DNA of 64,000 bases from DASUPK01 sp963782345 (GTDB lineage Bacteria; Actinomycetota; Thermoleophilia; Solirubrobacterales; 70-9). Below the pieces are notes generated by a model, which was not told the DNA's origin, searched no databases, and saw only the letters and a list, made by a program, of their open reading frames with translations. The first letter of the stretch is position 1. Each line of letters opens with the position of its first letter. Both the position numbers and the translations under genes were made by a program. This document shows, in pieces, positions 8,139 to 16,858 of this stretch. The stretch lies in contig CAWAJF010000007.1 of the NCBI GenBank assembly GCA_963782345.1, positions 310,001-374,000 on the forward strand, written 5' to 3'.

Positions 8139-9392
8139 ATGGGTCGCCCAGACCGACCGCTGAGGGTGCTCGTCGCCGCTTTCGGCGACCCGGGGCATGC
8201 GTTCCCGGCGATCGCCCTCGCGCGCGAGCTGGGGCGGCGCGGTCACGAGGTGCTGGTCGAGACCTGGGAGCGGTGGCGCGAGGCGGTCGAGGCGGAGGGG
8301 CTGGCGTTCACCGGCGCGCAGGAGTACACGGTGTTTCCGCCGCCTGGGCCCGATATGCCGGATGGGCAGACGGCCGCGGCCGCGGCCGCGGCGCTGGCCA
8401 GGTTGATGGAGGGGTTCGAGCCGGATCTGGTGGTGAGCGACATCCTCACCCTGGCGCCAACGCTCGCGGCGGAGGTGGCGGGGGTGCCGCACGCGACTCT
8501 GATTCCGCACGTGTATCCGGTGCAGCAGCCGGGGATGCCGCTGTATTCGCTCGGGCTGCGGCCGCCGCGGACGGCGATCGGCCGGATGGGTTGGAGGGCG
8601 ACGGGACCGCTGCTCGAGATGGGGCTGCGGCGGGGCCGGGAGGAGCTCAACGAGACCAGGGGGCGGCTGGGGCTGGCGCCGCTCGAGAGGTTCCACGGCG
8701 GGATCAGCGAGTTGCTGGCGATCGTGGCGACCTTTCCGCAGCTCGAGTATCCGCGCCGGTGGCCGGCCCACGTGCGGGTGAGCGGGCCGCTGCTGTTCGA
8801 GCTCGAGGGCGAGGACGTGGAGATCCCCGAGGCCGATGGGCCGCTGGTGCTGATCGCGCCGAGCACCTCGCAGGATCCGGAGTGCGAGCTGCTTCGCGTG
8901 GCATTGGATGGGCTGGCGGATGAGCCGGTGCGGGTGCTGGCGACGACGAACCGGCACCGGCCCGAGCGGCCGATCGCCGTGCCGGCGAACGCGAAGCTGG
9001 TCGATTGGATCCTCTACTCGCAGGCGATGCCGGCGGCGGACGTGGTGATCTGCCACGGCGGGCACGGGACGGTGGCGCGAGCGCTGGCTGCGGGGAAGCC
9101 GCTGCTGATCTGCCCGTCGGTCGGCGACATGGGAGAGAACGCGGCGCGCGTGGCGTGGTCGGGAACGGGACTGTCGGTCCCGCGTCACCTGCTGTCGAGG
9201 AGAGCGATCAGGCTCGCTACACGACGCTTGCTCGGCGAGCCGGCGTACCAGGCTCGGGCCCGCGATGCCGCGGCTTGGTCGGCCGCCCACGACAGCGCCG
9301 GCGCCGCTGCTGATCTCGTCGAAACTGCCGCCTACAATGGCGTGGCTCCCGGGACGCTCCCGGGAAGCTCATCTCGGTCCCCCGTGTTGTAA
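8139..9392 (+). CDS. UGT/MGT-like glycosyltransferase (GT1 family)
   Basis: The 417-residue product has the two-domain GT-B layout. The N-terminal VLVAAFGDPGHAFPAIALAR is the acceptor-side strand-loop of GT1 enzymes. The C-terminal AKLVDWILYSQAMPAADVVI and CHGGHGTVARALAAGKPLL form the nucleotide-sugar signature. Acceptors for this family are small molecules or lipids, and none is indicated here. The reading frame stops at 9392, inside the following tRNA-Asn gene, so the last 20 or so residues (AYNGVAPGTLPGSSSRSPVL) may be a recent extension. Confidence 0.82.
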   Translation: MGRPDRPLRVLVAAFGDPGHAFPAIALARELGRRGHEVLVETWERWREAVEAEGLAFTGAQEYTVFPPPGPDMPDGQTAAAAAAALARLMEGFEPDLVVSDILTLAPTLAAEVAGVPHATLIPHVYPVQQPGMPLYSLGLRPPRTAIGRMGWRATGPLLEMGLRRGREELNETRGRLGLAPLERFHGGISELLAIVATFPQLEYPRRWPAHVRVSGPLLFELEGEDVEIPEADGPLVLIAPSTSQDPECELLRVALDGLADEPVRVLATTNRHRPERPIAVPANAKLVDWILYSQAMPAADVVICHGGHGTVARALAAGKPLLICPSVGDMGENAARVAWSGTGLSVPRHLLSRRAIRLATRRLLGEPAYQARARDAAAWSAAHDSAGAAADLVETAAYNGVAPGTLPGSSSRSPVL

Positions 9393-9448
9393 TGGCAGCA
9401 AACTTGACTGTTAATCAAGGAGTCCTGGTTCGAATCCAGGCGGGGGAG
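9378..9448 (+). tRNA. tRNA-Asn (GTT)
   Basis: The stretch folds as a 71-nt cloverleaf. The acceptor stem is TCCCCCG with CGGGGGA, the anticodon stem CTTGA/TCAAG encloses CTGTTAA (anticodon GTT), and the T arm holds GGTTCGAATCC with discriminator G. CCA is not encoded. It overlaps the last 15 nt of the glycosyltransferase frame on the same strand. Confidence 0.9.
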
Positions 9449-9472
9449 TTTCCGGCAGCTGCGCTTCTCGGT

Positions 9473-10180
9473 TCAGGAACCTAGGGCCGGCTGAACAGCC
9501 GGCACCTGGGTCGTGCCGTCCTCGACTTCGGCGTGACAGTTCGCGCAGAGCAGGATGCACTTGCGTGCCTCCTTCCTGGCTCTCTCGAGCGAACGCGTCA
9601 CCTGACTCAGGGCGAAGAGCTTCTGCTGGCGGTCGCGATGATGGAATTCGAGCGCCGCCAGACACTTGCGGTAGCCGCAGATCAAGCAGGCGCCCCCAGC
9701 CTCCTCGACGAGGGTTCTCTTGATGCGGCGGCGTGCCTCGGTAACAGCCTCGCACCTACAGCGTCTGCACCGCCAACCGTGCCCATCCAGGAGGTACGTA
9801 CTCATGCCGTGTCGGCGACAGACCAGCTCGACCTCTTGCTCGCCGGCTTCCTTCGCTTGCCTCGCAGCGGCTCTTCTTCGACCGCCTGCGGTCGGCCCGA
9901 GCCCATACTTCTCGATCCAATACCGGACAGTGGCAACCCCGCGATCGACCTCTTCGGCGATTTCGTTGAGGGAGGCGCCGCTGGCATGAAGGGCTCGAAG
10001 CGTGTCCTCCGGGATCGGCCCGCGGCGCAGGTGCCTCTGCTGATTCACGGGCTTCAGGCCGTGCTTCTTCAGGTGGTAGCTGATCGTCGAGGGGTTGCGG
10101 CCGACTCGTCTGCCGATCTGCTCCAGGGAGAGGCCCTCAGCCAGGTAGCGCTCTAGGTCCTCTTTCTTCATTGAAGGCAT
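9473..10180 (-). CDS. HNH-type nuclease protein with two N-terminal helix-turn-helix units
   Basis: The 235-residue product has two tandem helix-turn-helix segments (LSLEQIGRRVGRNPSTISYH near 15-35 and ASLNEIAEEVDRGVATVRYW near 60-80). A CxxC pair (WRCRRCRCEA) follows, then a zinc-bound HNH module: CLICGYRKCLAALEFHHRD and ILLCANCHAEVE. The layout suggests a DNA-recognising HNH nuclease similar to mobile or homing enzymes. No intron or intein is visible nearby. The start is uncertain: ATGs at 10180 and 10171 are equivalent, and an extension to 10333 is possible. Confidence 0.7.
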   Translation of the reverse strand: MPSMKKEDLERYLAEGLSLEQIGRRVGRNPSTISYHLKKHGLKPVNQQRHLRRGPIPEDTLRALHASGASLNEIAEEVDRGVATVRYWIEKYGLGPTAGGRRRAAARQAKEAGEQEVELVCRRHGMSTYLLDGHGWRCRRCRCEAVTEARRRIKRTLVEEAGGACLICGYRKCLAALEFHHRDRQQKLFALSQVTRSLERARKEARKCILLCANCHAEVEDGTTQVPAVQPALGS

Positions 10181-10323
10181 TGTCCGACGGTGAGTGGATG
10201 GACTCGGTTCGCAAACATGCCCAAATGCAGGGACAATGTGACCTGATGCGCGCGGGAGTGTGCCGGGTGTTTGAAGCCTCTTGGACCAGCCCGGTGCGAC
10301 GGTCAGGGCTGCCGGTACCTTGG

Positions 10324-10581
10324 GTCGATCCACATCGCCGGGCTGGCAGGGCGTCCCGTATCGCGCTGATCCTGCTGACGACCGTCACCTGATTCGTCTC
10401 CGCCGCGACGGGTGGCGACGTCGGGTTCGGCGGTGACGACGGCTTCACCTACTGGTCGATCCGGCTCTTCGGCATCGTCTTGTTCGTCGCCCCGGCCGCG
10501 CTGTTCGGCCTTGTCGCAAGGTTGATCTGGGATCGCGCTCTCACAGTCCGTCGTCTCCGGGAGACCGCAAAGACCGGCTAG
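10324..10581 (+). pseudogene. two-helix membrane protein remnant with in-frame TGA
   Basis: One frame reads ASRIALILLTTVT, then TGA at 10390-10392, then FVSAATGGDVGFGGDDGF, and ends in FGIVLFVAPAALFGLVARLI and a charged tail. This is a plausible small two-helix membrane protein with a stop where the first helix exits. A single base change (for example TGG) would restore it. No start is defined, so the left boundary is approximate. Its terminal TAG is the complement of the dnaG stop (convergent CTAG). Confidence 0.4.
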
Positions 10582-12344
10582 CCGACCACGCCCGCGTGCG
10601 CGATGCGCTCGGTGAGCTGGGCTCGCTCTCCGGAGAGGCGGGTGCTGACCTCGTAGTCGCCCGCCTCCTGCGCTGCCGCAATCCCGTCCTCCAGCCGCTG
10701 CTGCTCGAGCAGGTCGAAGTTGAGCTGCATCGCGCCCTCGGTGGCCGGCTCGCTCTCCGCCCTCATCACCAGCTCGGTGACCAATGACGTAAGCGCCGCG
10801 TCCTCCCGCGGCAGGCCCGCCATCGGGTTCGCCAGATGCTCCCGCAGCCAAGCCAGCGCCGGCCGGCCCGAGGGCGACAGGTGCTCCTCGGTGAGCCGGT
10901 CGATGAACCGCTGCCCCACCTCGGGCTGCGCGATGCACATCGCGAGCAGCGCCCGCTCCCGCGTCTCGCGCGGCGTCAGAGACACCGCCACCGGCTTCGC
11001 CGGCTTCCCGCCGTTGCCATCGCCCATCGGAGCGGCGCTCGTCTCCGGCGCCGAGCGGACCCGCGCCAGGACCAGGCTCGCATCGGTGTCGAGCCGATCC
11101 GCGACCTTGCGAACCAGCTCCTGAAATCCGAGTGTCGTCTCCCCCATCGCCTTCAGCACCGGCCCAACCTCCTCCAGCACCCGCTCCCGGCCGGAGACGC
11201 TCCCCAGATCACCCCGGCCGAGCGCCACGTCGACGCGAAAGCTCGGCAGGTCGATCGCGTCCTCGACCAGCTTCATGAACCGATCGACCGAGCCCCCCTC
11301 GAGCATGTCCGCCGGATCCTCCCCCTCCGGCATCGCCGCGACCCGCAGATCGAGGCTCTTCCCCACCGCCACCTTCTGCGCCCGGATCATCGCGTCCGCC
11401 CCCGCCCTGTCGGCGTCGAGCGCGAGCACGACGGACTCGGTCTGCCCGGCGAGCATCGTCACCTGCTCGGGCGTGATCGCCGTGCCCATGATCGCCACCG
11501 CCTCCTCCACCCCGGCCTGATGCAGCGCCAGCACATCGGTGTAGCCCTCCACCACGATCGCCCACCGCGCCTTCGCGATCGGCCCCCGCGCCCGGTCGAT
11601 CCCGTAGAGCGTGTGGCTCTTCCTGTAGAGCTCGCCCTCCGGCGAGTTCAGGTACTTCGGCTTGGTGTCCGGGCTCAGCGCCCGCGCCCCGAACCCGAGC
11701 ACCCGCCCGCGCTGATCGCGAATCGGAAAGGTGATCCGGCTGCGGAACCGGTCGTAGTGGCCGCCCTGCCTCCCCTTCTGGATCAGCCCCGCGGCGAGCA
11801 GCTCATCGACCTTGAAGCCGGCCCGCTGGCTGCCGGTCAGCACCTGATCCCAGACGCTTGGCGCCATCCCCACGCCAAACCTCCGCAGCACGTCCTCCCC
11901 CAGGCCCCGTGCGGCCAAATAGGCCCGGGCCTTCCCCGCCTTCTGCGACTCCCACAGGTAGCGCTCGTAGAACTTCGCCGTCCGCTCCAGCAGCTCCCAG
12001 AGCCGCGCCTTCCTCCGCCGCCGCTTCTCGGCCTCGGGATCCTCGTCCTCCCTTTGGATCTCGACGCCGTAGCGCTCGCCCAGCGACTCGACGGCCTCGG
12101 GGAAGGTGAGGCCCTCCTTCTCCTCGACGAAGCGGAAGACATCGCCGCTCGCCTCGCAGCCGAAGCAGTAGTAGAGCTTGTCCCTCGGATTGACCTTGAA
12201 GGAGGGCGTCCGCTCATCGTGGAACGGGCAGTTGCCCCAATAGTCCTGTCCGCGCTGCTGCAGGTCGGTGTATGCGGAGACGATCTCGACGATGTCCGCC
12301 GCGTCCTTTACCCGGTTCTTGCTCTCATCCGTGAACTTCGCCAT
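10578..12344 (-). CDS. dnaG: DNA primase
   Basis: The 588-residue DnaG makes RNA primers at the replication fork. The N-terminal CHC2 zinc motif is seen as CPFHDERTPSF and YYCFGC (residues 39-65). The catalytic core and Toprim domain follow, with WAIVVEGYTDVLALHQAG (the conserved acidic EGY.D) and VVLALDADRAG (DxD). The C-terminal helicase-binding domain is alanine- and glutamate-rich. Length is normal for the family. It starts 10 nt after the dgt stop codon, forming a dgt-dnaG pair. Confidence 0.95.
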   Translation of the reverse strand: MAKFTDESKNRVKDAADIVEIVSAYTDLQQRGQDYWGNCPFHDERTPSFKVNPRDKLYYCFGCEASGDVFRFVEEKEGLTFPEAVESLGERYGVEIQREDEDPEAEKRRRRKARLWELLERTAKFYERYLWESQKAGKARAYLAARGLGEDVLRRFGVGMAPSVWDQVLTGSQRAGFKVDELLAAGLIQKGRQGGHYDRFRSRITFPIRDQRGRVLGFGARALSPDTKPKYLNSPEGELYRKSHTLYGIDRARGPIAKARWAIVVEGYTDVLALHQAGVEEAVAIMGTAITPEQVTMLAGQTESVVLALDADRAGADAMIRAQKVAVGKSLDLRVAAMPEGEDPADMLEGGSVDRFMKLVEDAIDLPSFRVDVALGRGDLGSVSGRERVLEEVGPVLKAMGETTLGFQELVRKVADRLDTDASLVLARVRSAPETSAAPMGDGNGGKPAKPVAVSLTPRETRERALLAMCIAQPEVGQRFIDRLTEEHLSPSGRPALAWLREHLANPMAGLPREDAALTSLVTELVMRAESEPATEGAMQLNFDLLEQQRLEDGIAAAQEAGDYEVSTRLSGERAQLTERIAHAGVVG

Positions 12345-12353
12345 CAGCCCAAT

Positions 12354-13352
12354 CTATTGGCGTTCCACCAGCGCCTCGTAGGTGCTGAGACAAAAACGGT
12401 CGGTCATTCCGGCGAGGTAGTCCGTCACGCGCTGCACGGGATCGGCATCCGGGTCGATCGCCGGCACCTCCTCGATGTTCGCCAGGTAGTGATCGAAGAG
12501 GGTGCGCAGCGCCGCCCGCGCACGCTCCTGCTCGGCGCGAGCCTGCTCTCCGAGATACACCCGCTCGAACATGAACTTCCGCAATCGCAGCATCGCGCCA
12601 CCGACCTCATCGCTCTGCGCGATGTCTCCCTCCGCCCGAGATCGCTCCACCATGTCCTGGACCAGCAGGTCGATCCGGCGCGCCCCGGTCTCCCCCAGGC
12701 GCTCGATCTGCTCGGCTGGCAGGTCGCTCTCGGAGATGATCCCCGCGCGCACCGCATCGTCGATGTCGTGGTTGATGTACGCGACGCGGTCCACGATCCG
12801 CACCACCCGCCCCTCGAGCGTCGCCGGCTTCTCCGGCCCGGTGTGGTTGAGGATCCCGTCCCGAACCTGCTCGGTGAGGTTGAGACCGCGGCCGTCCCGA
12901 GCCAGTTCCTCCACGACCCGCAGCGAATGCTCGTTGTGGCGAAAGCGCCTCCCGTGCTCGCGCAGCGCCTCGTCCAGCACCTCCTCGCCGATGTGGCCGA
13001 AGGGCGGATGCCCGAGGTCGTGCCCGAGCCCGATCGCCTCCGTCAGGTCCTCGTTCAGCCCAAGCGCCCGGGCCACCGTCCGCGAGATGAAGCACGCCTC
13101 CAGCGTGTGGGTCAACCGCGTTCGGTAGTGATCGCCCTCCGGCGCCACGAAGACCTGAGTCTTGTGCTTGAGGCGCCGGAACGCCTTCGAGTGCACGATC
13201 CGGTCGCGGTCGCGCTGGAACGGCGTCCGCACCGGGCTGTCGGCCTCGGCCTCGGCCCGCCGGGCCGGATAGGACGGTGTCGCCGGATCCCAGAGGTACT
13301 GGGACTCCCACGAGCGAACCCGCGACTCGAGGCTTTCCGTATCCGTGGTCAC
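12354..13352 (-). CDS. dgt: deoxyguanosinetriphosphate triphosphohydrolase-like protein
   Basis: The 332-residue HD-domain enzyme is expected to split dNTPs into deoxynucleoside and triphosphate. The HD metal motifs are visible: RLKHKTQVF, RTRLTHTLE, GLGHDLGHPPFGH and, further on, INHDIDDA. The GTG at 13352 is chosen because the upstream in-frame extension enters the promoter region of the divergent SDR gene. It is immediately upstream of dnaG, as in many actinobacteria. Confidence 0.92.
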   Translation of the reverse strand: MTTDTESLESRVRSWESQYLWDPATPSYPARRAEAEADSPVRTPFQRDRDRIVHSKAFRRLKHKTQVFVAPEGDHYRTRLTHTLEACFISRTVARALGLNEDLTEAIGLGHDLGHPPFGHIGEEVLDEALREHGRRFRHNEHSLRVVEELARDGRGLNLTEQVRDGILNHTGPEKPATLEGRVVRIVDRVAYINHDIDDAVRAGIISESDLPAEQIERLGETGARRIDLLVQDMVERSRAEGDIAQSDEVGGAMLRLRKFMFERVYLGEQARAEQERARAALRTLFDHYLANIEEVPAIDPDADPVQRVTDYLAGMTDRFCLSTYEALVERQ

Positions 13353-13425
13353 GCGCCGATGTTCGCACTCACGGCGGCGCGTGCCGCCCGCGCGTTGGCA
13401 CGCGTATGCGATTAGGCTGCCGCCC

Positions 13426-14184
13426 GTGGCAGAGACGGCACTGATCACCGGGGCGTCCTCGGGCATCGGCGATCAGTTCGCCCGCCAGCTCGCCGCCCGC
13501 GGCTACGAACTGATCCTGGTCGCCCGTCGCGAGGACCGGCTGAAGCAACTGGCCGAGGAACTGCCCACGAAGGCCGCGGTGATTGCCTGCGACCTCGCCA
13601 CGGAGGCCGACAGGCTCGCGGCCAACGTCGACGGGCGCCGCCTGCAGGTCGATCTCCTCGTCAACAACGCGGGCTTCGGCCTGCGCGGTCGCTTCGCCGA
13701 TCTCTCGGCCGAGCGGGAGGCCGAGATGGTCCGCCTGAACTGCGAGGCGGTCGTCACCCTCACCCACGCCTTCCTGCCGGGAATGGTCGAGCGCGGCAAG
13801 GGCGGCGTGATCACCGTCGCGAGCACGGCGGGGATGCAGCCGCTGCCGTACGAGACCACCTACGGCGCCAGCAAGGCGTTCGCGATCTCGTTCATGGAGG
13901 CGCTCTCGATGGAGCTGCGCGACACCCCCGTCAAGGCGCTCGTCGTCAACCCCGGACCGGTCAAGACGGAGTGGCAGGAGGTCGCCGGATACGACGAGAA
14001 CACGCGGATCATGCCCGGCATGATCAGCGCCGAGCGCTGCGTCAAGGACTCGCTCCGCGCGTACGACCGGGGCAAGCGCTCCCTGATCCCCGGCCGCCTC
14101 TTCCCCTGGCTGATGCGCTCGACGATCTCGCCGAAGCCGATCAAGCTCCGCGTCACCGAGCGGATCTACCGCCCGGACTCCTAA
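13426..14184 (+). CDS. short-chain dehydrogenase (SDR)
   Basis: The 252-residue SDR has GASSGIG near residue 10, NNAGFG near 80, serine in VASTAG near 133 and YGASK near 146. The C-terminal RLFPWLMRSTISPKPIKLRV resembles the DltE/YqjQ subgroup often tied to lipid or acyl substrates. The GTG at 13426 gives the usual family start. The 73 nt between it and the divergent dgt gene must hold both promoters. It overlaps the recO stop codon by 4 nt, convergently. Confidence 0.82.
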   Translation: MAETALITGASSGIGDQFARQLAARGYELILVARREDRLKQLAEELPTKAAVIACDLATEADRLAANVDGRRLQVDLLVNNAGFGLRGRFADLSAEREAEMVRLNCEAVVTLTHAFLPGMVERGKGGVITVASTAGMQPLPYETTYGASKAFAISFMEALSMELRDTPVKALVVNPGPVKTEWQEVAGYDENTRIMPGMISAERCVKDSLRAYDRGKRSLIPGRLFPWLMRSTISPKPIKLRVTERIYRPDS

Positions 14185-14903
14185 GCCGCAGCGGCGCGCA
14201 GATGCACGTGCGCGTGATGCTCGAGCGTCTCGGTGATCGCCCGGTCGGCCTGCGCGGCCACCCGTCGCTCCGCCGCCGGAGCGTCCGAGAGCGGGCGCGC
14301 CAGCGCATCCACCATGAACCGGTGCGCCTCCTCGCTGAACGGAAAGCCCCCTCCCTCGCAGCTCGCACAGACCACTCCCCCGGCCGAGCCGGAGAACGCC
14401 GCCAGGTGCTCCGCCTCCCCGCAGCTCGCGCAGCTGGCCAGCTCCGGTGAGAACCCCGCGGCCAGCGCCAGCTTGAGCCGGAAGGCGAGCGCGACGCCCG
14501 GAGCGTTCCCCTTCTCGGGATCGGCGTCGAGCAGCCCCAGGTAGTTGCAGAGCAGGTTGTAGGCGGCCGGGTTCGGCTCGCCCGAGTCGAGCAGCCGCAG
14601 CACCGCGTCGCAGGCCCGGCCCGCCGACCCGAGCGCCGCCCCGTTCGCGCGCAGGGCCCCATGGCCGTCGACCGTCGACGCCCCCGTCACCGTGAACAGA
14701 TCGCCCCGCCCCTCATAGAGAACGAGGTTCAGCCGGAAGAACGGCTCGAGTCGCCCCCCGAATCGCGACTTCGGCCTCCTCGATCCCTTCGCGATCGCTC
14801 CGATCCGCCCGCGAGTCGTCGAGTAGAGATGGACGATCCGATCCGCCTCGCCGTAGCGAATGCTGCGCAGCACGACCGCCTCCGTCTTGAAGTTCCCGGG
14901 CAT
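14181..14903 (-). CDS. recO: DNA repair protein RecO
   Basis: The 240-residue protein has the N-terminal OB fold (KTEAVVLRSIRYGEADRIV, RGRIGAIAKGSRRPKSRFGG) and the C-terminal helical domain. A four-cysteine zinc site is present (CASCGEAEH and CASCEGGG). RecO loads RecA with RecR in RecFOR repair. The ATG at 14903 is preferred over one 24 nt upstream because it matches the family N-terminus (MPGNFKTEAVV). It is next to mutM and a peptidase gene. Confidence 0.92.
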   Translation of the reverse strand: MPGNFKTEAVVLRSIRYGEADRIVHLYSTTRGRIGAIAKGSRRPKSRFGGRLEPFFRLNLVLYEGRGDLFTVTGASTVDGHGALRANGAALGSAGRACDAVLRLLDSGEPNPAAYNLLCNYLGLLDADPEKGNAPGVALAFRLKLALAAGFSPELASCASCGEAEHLAAFSGSAGGVVCASCEGGGFPFSEEAHRFMVDALARPLSDAPAAERRVAAQADRAITETLEHHAHVHLRAAAA

Positions 14904-14936
14904 GCCCCAGGGACGTTGCCGCAGCACCCGGACGGA

Positions 14937-15866
14937 TCAGGCCTGGCGCACCGCATCGCGGATCGCCGCCGCGGTCACCGTCGCCGCCGCGGCGCCGATC
15001 TGGAGCGGCGCGAACTGATCCGGCTCGCCGCGGCCCGATGCGAGGCAGAAGACCACATCGCCGTCGACCGGAGTGAAGACCGGATCGATCGCTCGGCCCA
15101 TTCCCGCGGTCGCGGCGCGCGCGACGATCGAGCACTGGCGCTTGTCGAGGGCAGCGTCCGTGCAGATGCAGACTGGCGTCGAGTTGCCCTCGGGCACCCG
15201 GAACTCCGGGGGCTGCTCCATCGCCGCGATCAGCTCGGCCCCGCGCACCGGCTCGTCCTCCTCGCCCCTTGGTCCGGCGAGCACGGAGCCGTCCGCGTCG
15301 ATCACGTCACCGACGGCGTTGACCGTCGCGATCGCCGCCACCGTGTGGCCGGTGCCCGTGATCAGTGCCGCGTAGCCGACCCCTCCCCGCCGCGCACGGT
15401 CGCGACCGAGCAGCTTGCCGACGGTTGCGCCGGTTCCCGCGCCGATCCCCCCGCGCTCCGGCACCCCCTCGCCGGCGGCCTCGCAGGCCGCGTAGCCCTC
15501 GTCGGGGCCCGGCCGCACCTTCCCCTCGCCGGACGGCAGGTCGTAGATCACCGCCGCCGGGACCAGCGGCACCCGGCCGTACGGGGTGAAGTAGCCGCGG
15601 TCGTGGTCCTCGAGCCAGCGGACGACGCCGTCGGCCGCGGCCAGCCCGAAGGCGCTGCCCCCGGTGATCAGGATCGCGTTCGCCTCGTTCGCGTTCGCCA
15701 GCGGACGCAACGTGTCGGTCTCGCGAGTTCCGGGCCCGCCGCCATGGACGCAGACGCCGCCGCGAGTCTCGGCCGGCGGGATCACGACCGTGCATCCCGT
15801 CGCGCCCACCGGGTCCGACCAGTGACCGACGGCGAAGCCCTCCGGGAGCGGCACTGAGTCGGTCAT
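14937..15866 (-). CDS. P1 (DmpA/NylC-like) family peptidase
   Basis: The 309-residue product matches the P1 family of self-cleaving N-terminal-nucleophile hydrolases. Seen motifs are GATGCTVVIPP, GGGPGTRETD, ILITGGSAFGLAAADGVVRW, GGIGAGTGATVGK and EGNSTPVCICTDAAL, the usual region of self-cleavage. Members are aminopeptidases or amide-oligomer hydrolases; the substrate here is unknown. The ATG at 15866 overlaps the mutM stop codon by 4 nt (ATGA), which fixes the start and indicates coupling. Confidence 0.85.
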   Translation of the reverse strand: MTDSVPLPEGFAVGHWSDPVGATGCTVVIPPAETRGGVCVHGGGPGTRETDTLRPLANANEANAILITGGSAFGLAAADGVVRWLEDHDRGYFTPYGRVPLVPAAVIYDLPSGEGKVRPGPDEGYAACEAAGEGVPERGGIGAGTGATVGKLLGRDRARRGGVGYAALITGTGHTVAAIATVNAVGDVIDADGSVLAGPRGEEDEPVRGAELIAAMEQPPEFRVPEGNSTPVCICTDAALDKRQCSIVARAATAGMGRAIDPVFTPVDGDVVFCLASGRGEPDQFAPLQIGAAAATVTAAAIRDAVRQA

Positions 15867-16849
15867 CCGCTCCTCGCCTTCCGCACGGGCCGCTTCGCCT
15901 TGCGCCGCGGCCGCCGGCGGAGCCGCTCCTGGCAGGCCGGGCAGTAGTAGGTCGAGCGCCCGCCCACGACGATCCTCTGGATCACCCCGTCGCCGCGGCG
16001 GCACTCCTCCCCCTCGCGCGTGTGAACGAGAAACTCGTCCTGCATCGAGCCGCGCTCTCCGCGGGCGTCCCGGTAGTCGTCGATGCTCGCGCCGCCTAGG
16101 TCGAGGCCCGCCTCCAGCGCCCCGACGATCCCCTCCACCAGGCGGGCGGCATGCTCGAGCCTCATCGATCCCGCGGGTGAGAGCGGATGGAGCCTCGCCC
16201 GCCACAGCGCCTCGTCCGCGTAGATGTTCCCGATGCCCGCGACCCGGTGCTGGGTCAGCAGGAAGGACTTCAGCGGCGCCTTCCGGTCCTTGGCGAGCTC
16301 GAGGAGCCGCTCGGGAGTGAGCTCTCCGGAGAGCGGCTCGACACCGAGCCGCGAGGCGAAGAACTCCTCCAGCTGGTCGCCGGCGTCGAGGACGATCGCC
16401 TGTCCGAAGCGGCGCATGTCGGTGAACACGAGAGAGCGGCCGTCGTCGAGCTCGAAGCGGGCCCGGACGTGGCGCGGCTCGGGCGCGGACTCGTACAGCC
16501 GCGGCCGATGCGAGGGCGCGTGAGGCTCTGCCGAGCGCGACCCGTGCGGCGCCGGCTCGGTCTTCATCAGGTCCGCCGTTTCACCATGCACCGGGTCCCG
16601 CAGCAGCAGGTTCCCCGTCATCCGCAGATGAATGGCGAGCGTGCGTCCCCCCTCCAGCCCGATCAGCAGGTACTTGCCTCGACGGGCGACGGCGCTGACA
16701 TCCCTCCCGGCGACCGCTCGCTCCAGCGAGCGCGGCGGCTCTGGCCGAGTCAGCCGCTCGTCGAGCACCGATGCCGAGGTGATGCGCTTTCCGACCAGCT
16801 CAGGCTCGAGCTGGCGACGAACCGTCTCCACCTCGGGCAGCTCGGGCAT
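15863..16849 (-). CDS. mutM: formamidopyrimidine-DNA glycosylase
   Basis: The 328-residue protein starts MPELPEVETVRRQL, where the proline and glutamate at mature positions 1-2 are the catalytic residues. The H2TH region has AGIGNIYADEALWRARLHP, and the C-terminal zinc finger reads ECRRGDGVIQRIVVGGRSTY, then CPACQ (first cysteine pair atypical: only one Cys visible). An insertion of about 35 residues around 85-125 makes it longer than the usual 270-290. It removes oxidised purines. Confidence 0.92.
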   Translation of the reverse strand: MPELPEVETVRRQLEPELVGKRITSASVLDERLTRPEPPRSLERAVAGRDVSAVARRGKYLLIGLEGGRTLAIHLRMTGNLLLRDPVHGETADLMKTEPAPHGSRSAEPHAPSHRPRLYESAPEPRHVRARFELDDGRSLVFTDMRRFGQAIVLDAGDQLEEFFASRLGVEPLSGELTPERLLELAKDRKAPLKSFLLTQHRVAGIGNIYADEALWRARLHPLSPAGSMRLEHAARLVEGIVGALEAGLDLGGASIDDYRDARGERGSMQDEFLVHTREGEECRRGDGVIQRIVVGGRSTYYCPACQERLRRRPRRKAKRPVRKARSG

Positions 16850-16858
16850 GCACCGATG

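Noticed and set aside
10836..13415. An 859-codon plus-strand open frame
   Set aside because: It is antisense to dnaG and dgt. It is Arg/Leu/His-rich, as expected of high-GC antisense frames, and the genes on the minus strand have clear motifs.
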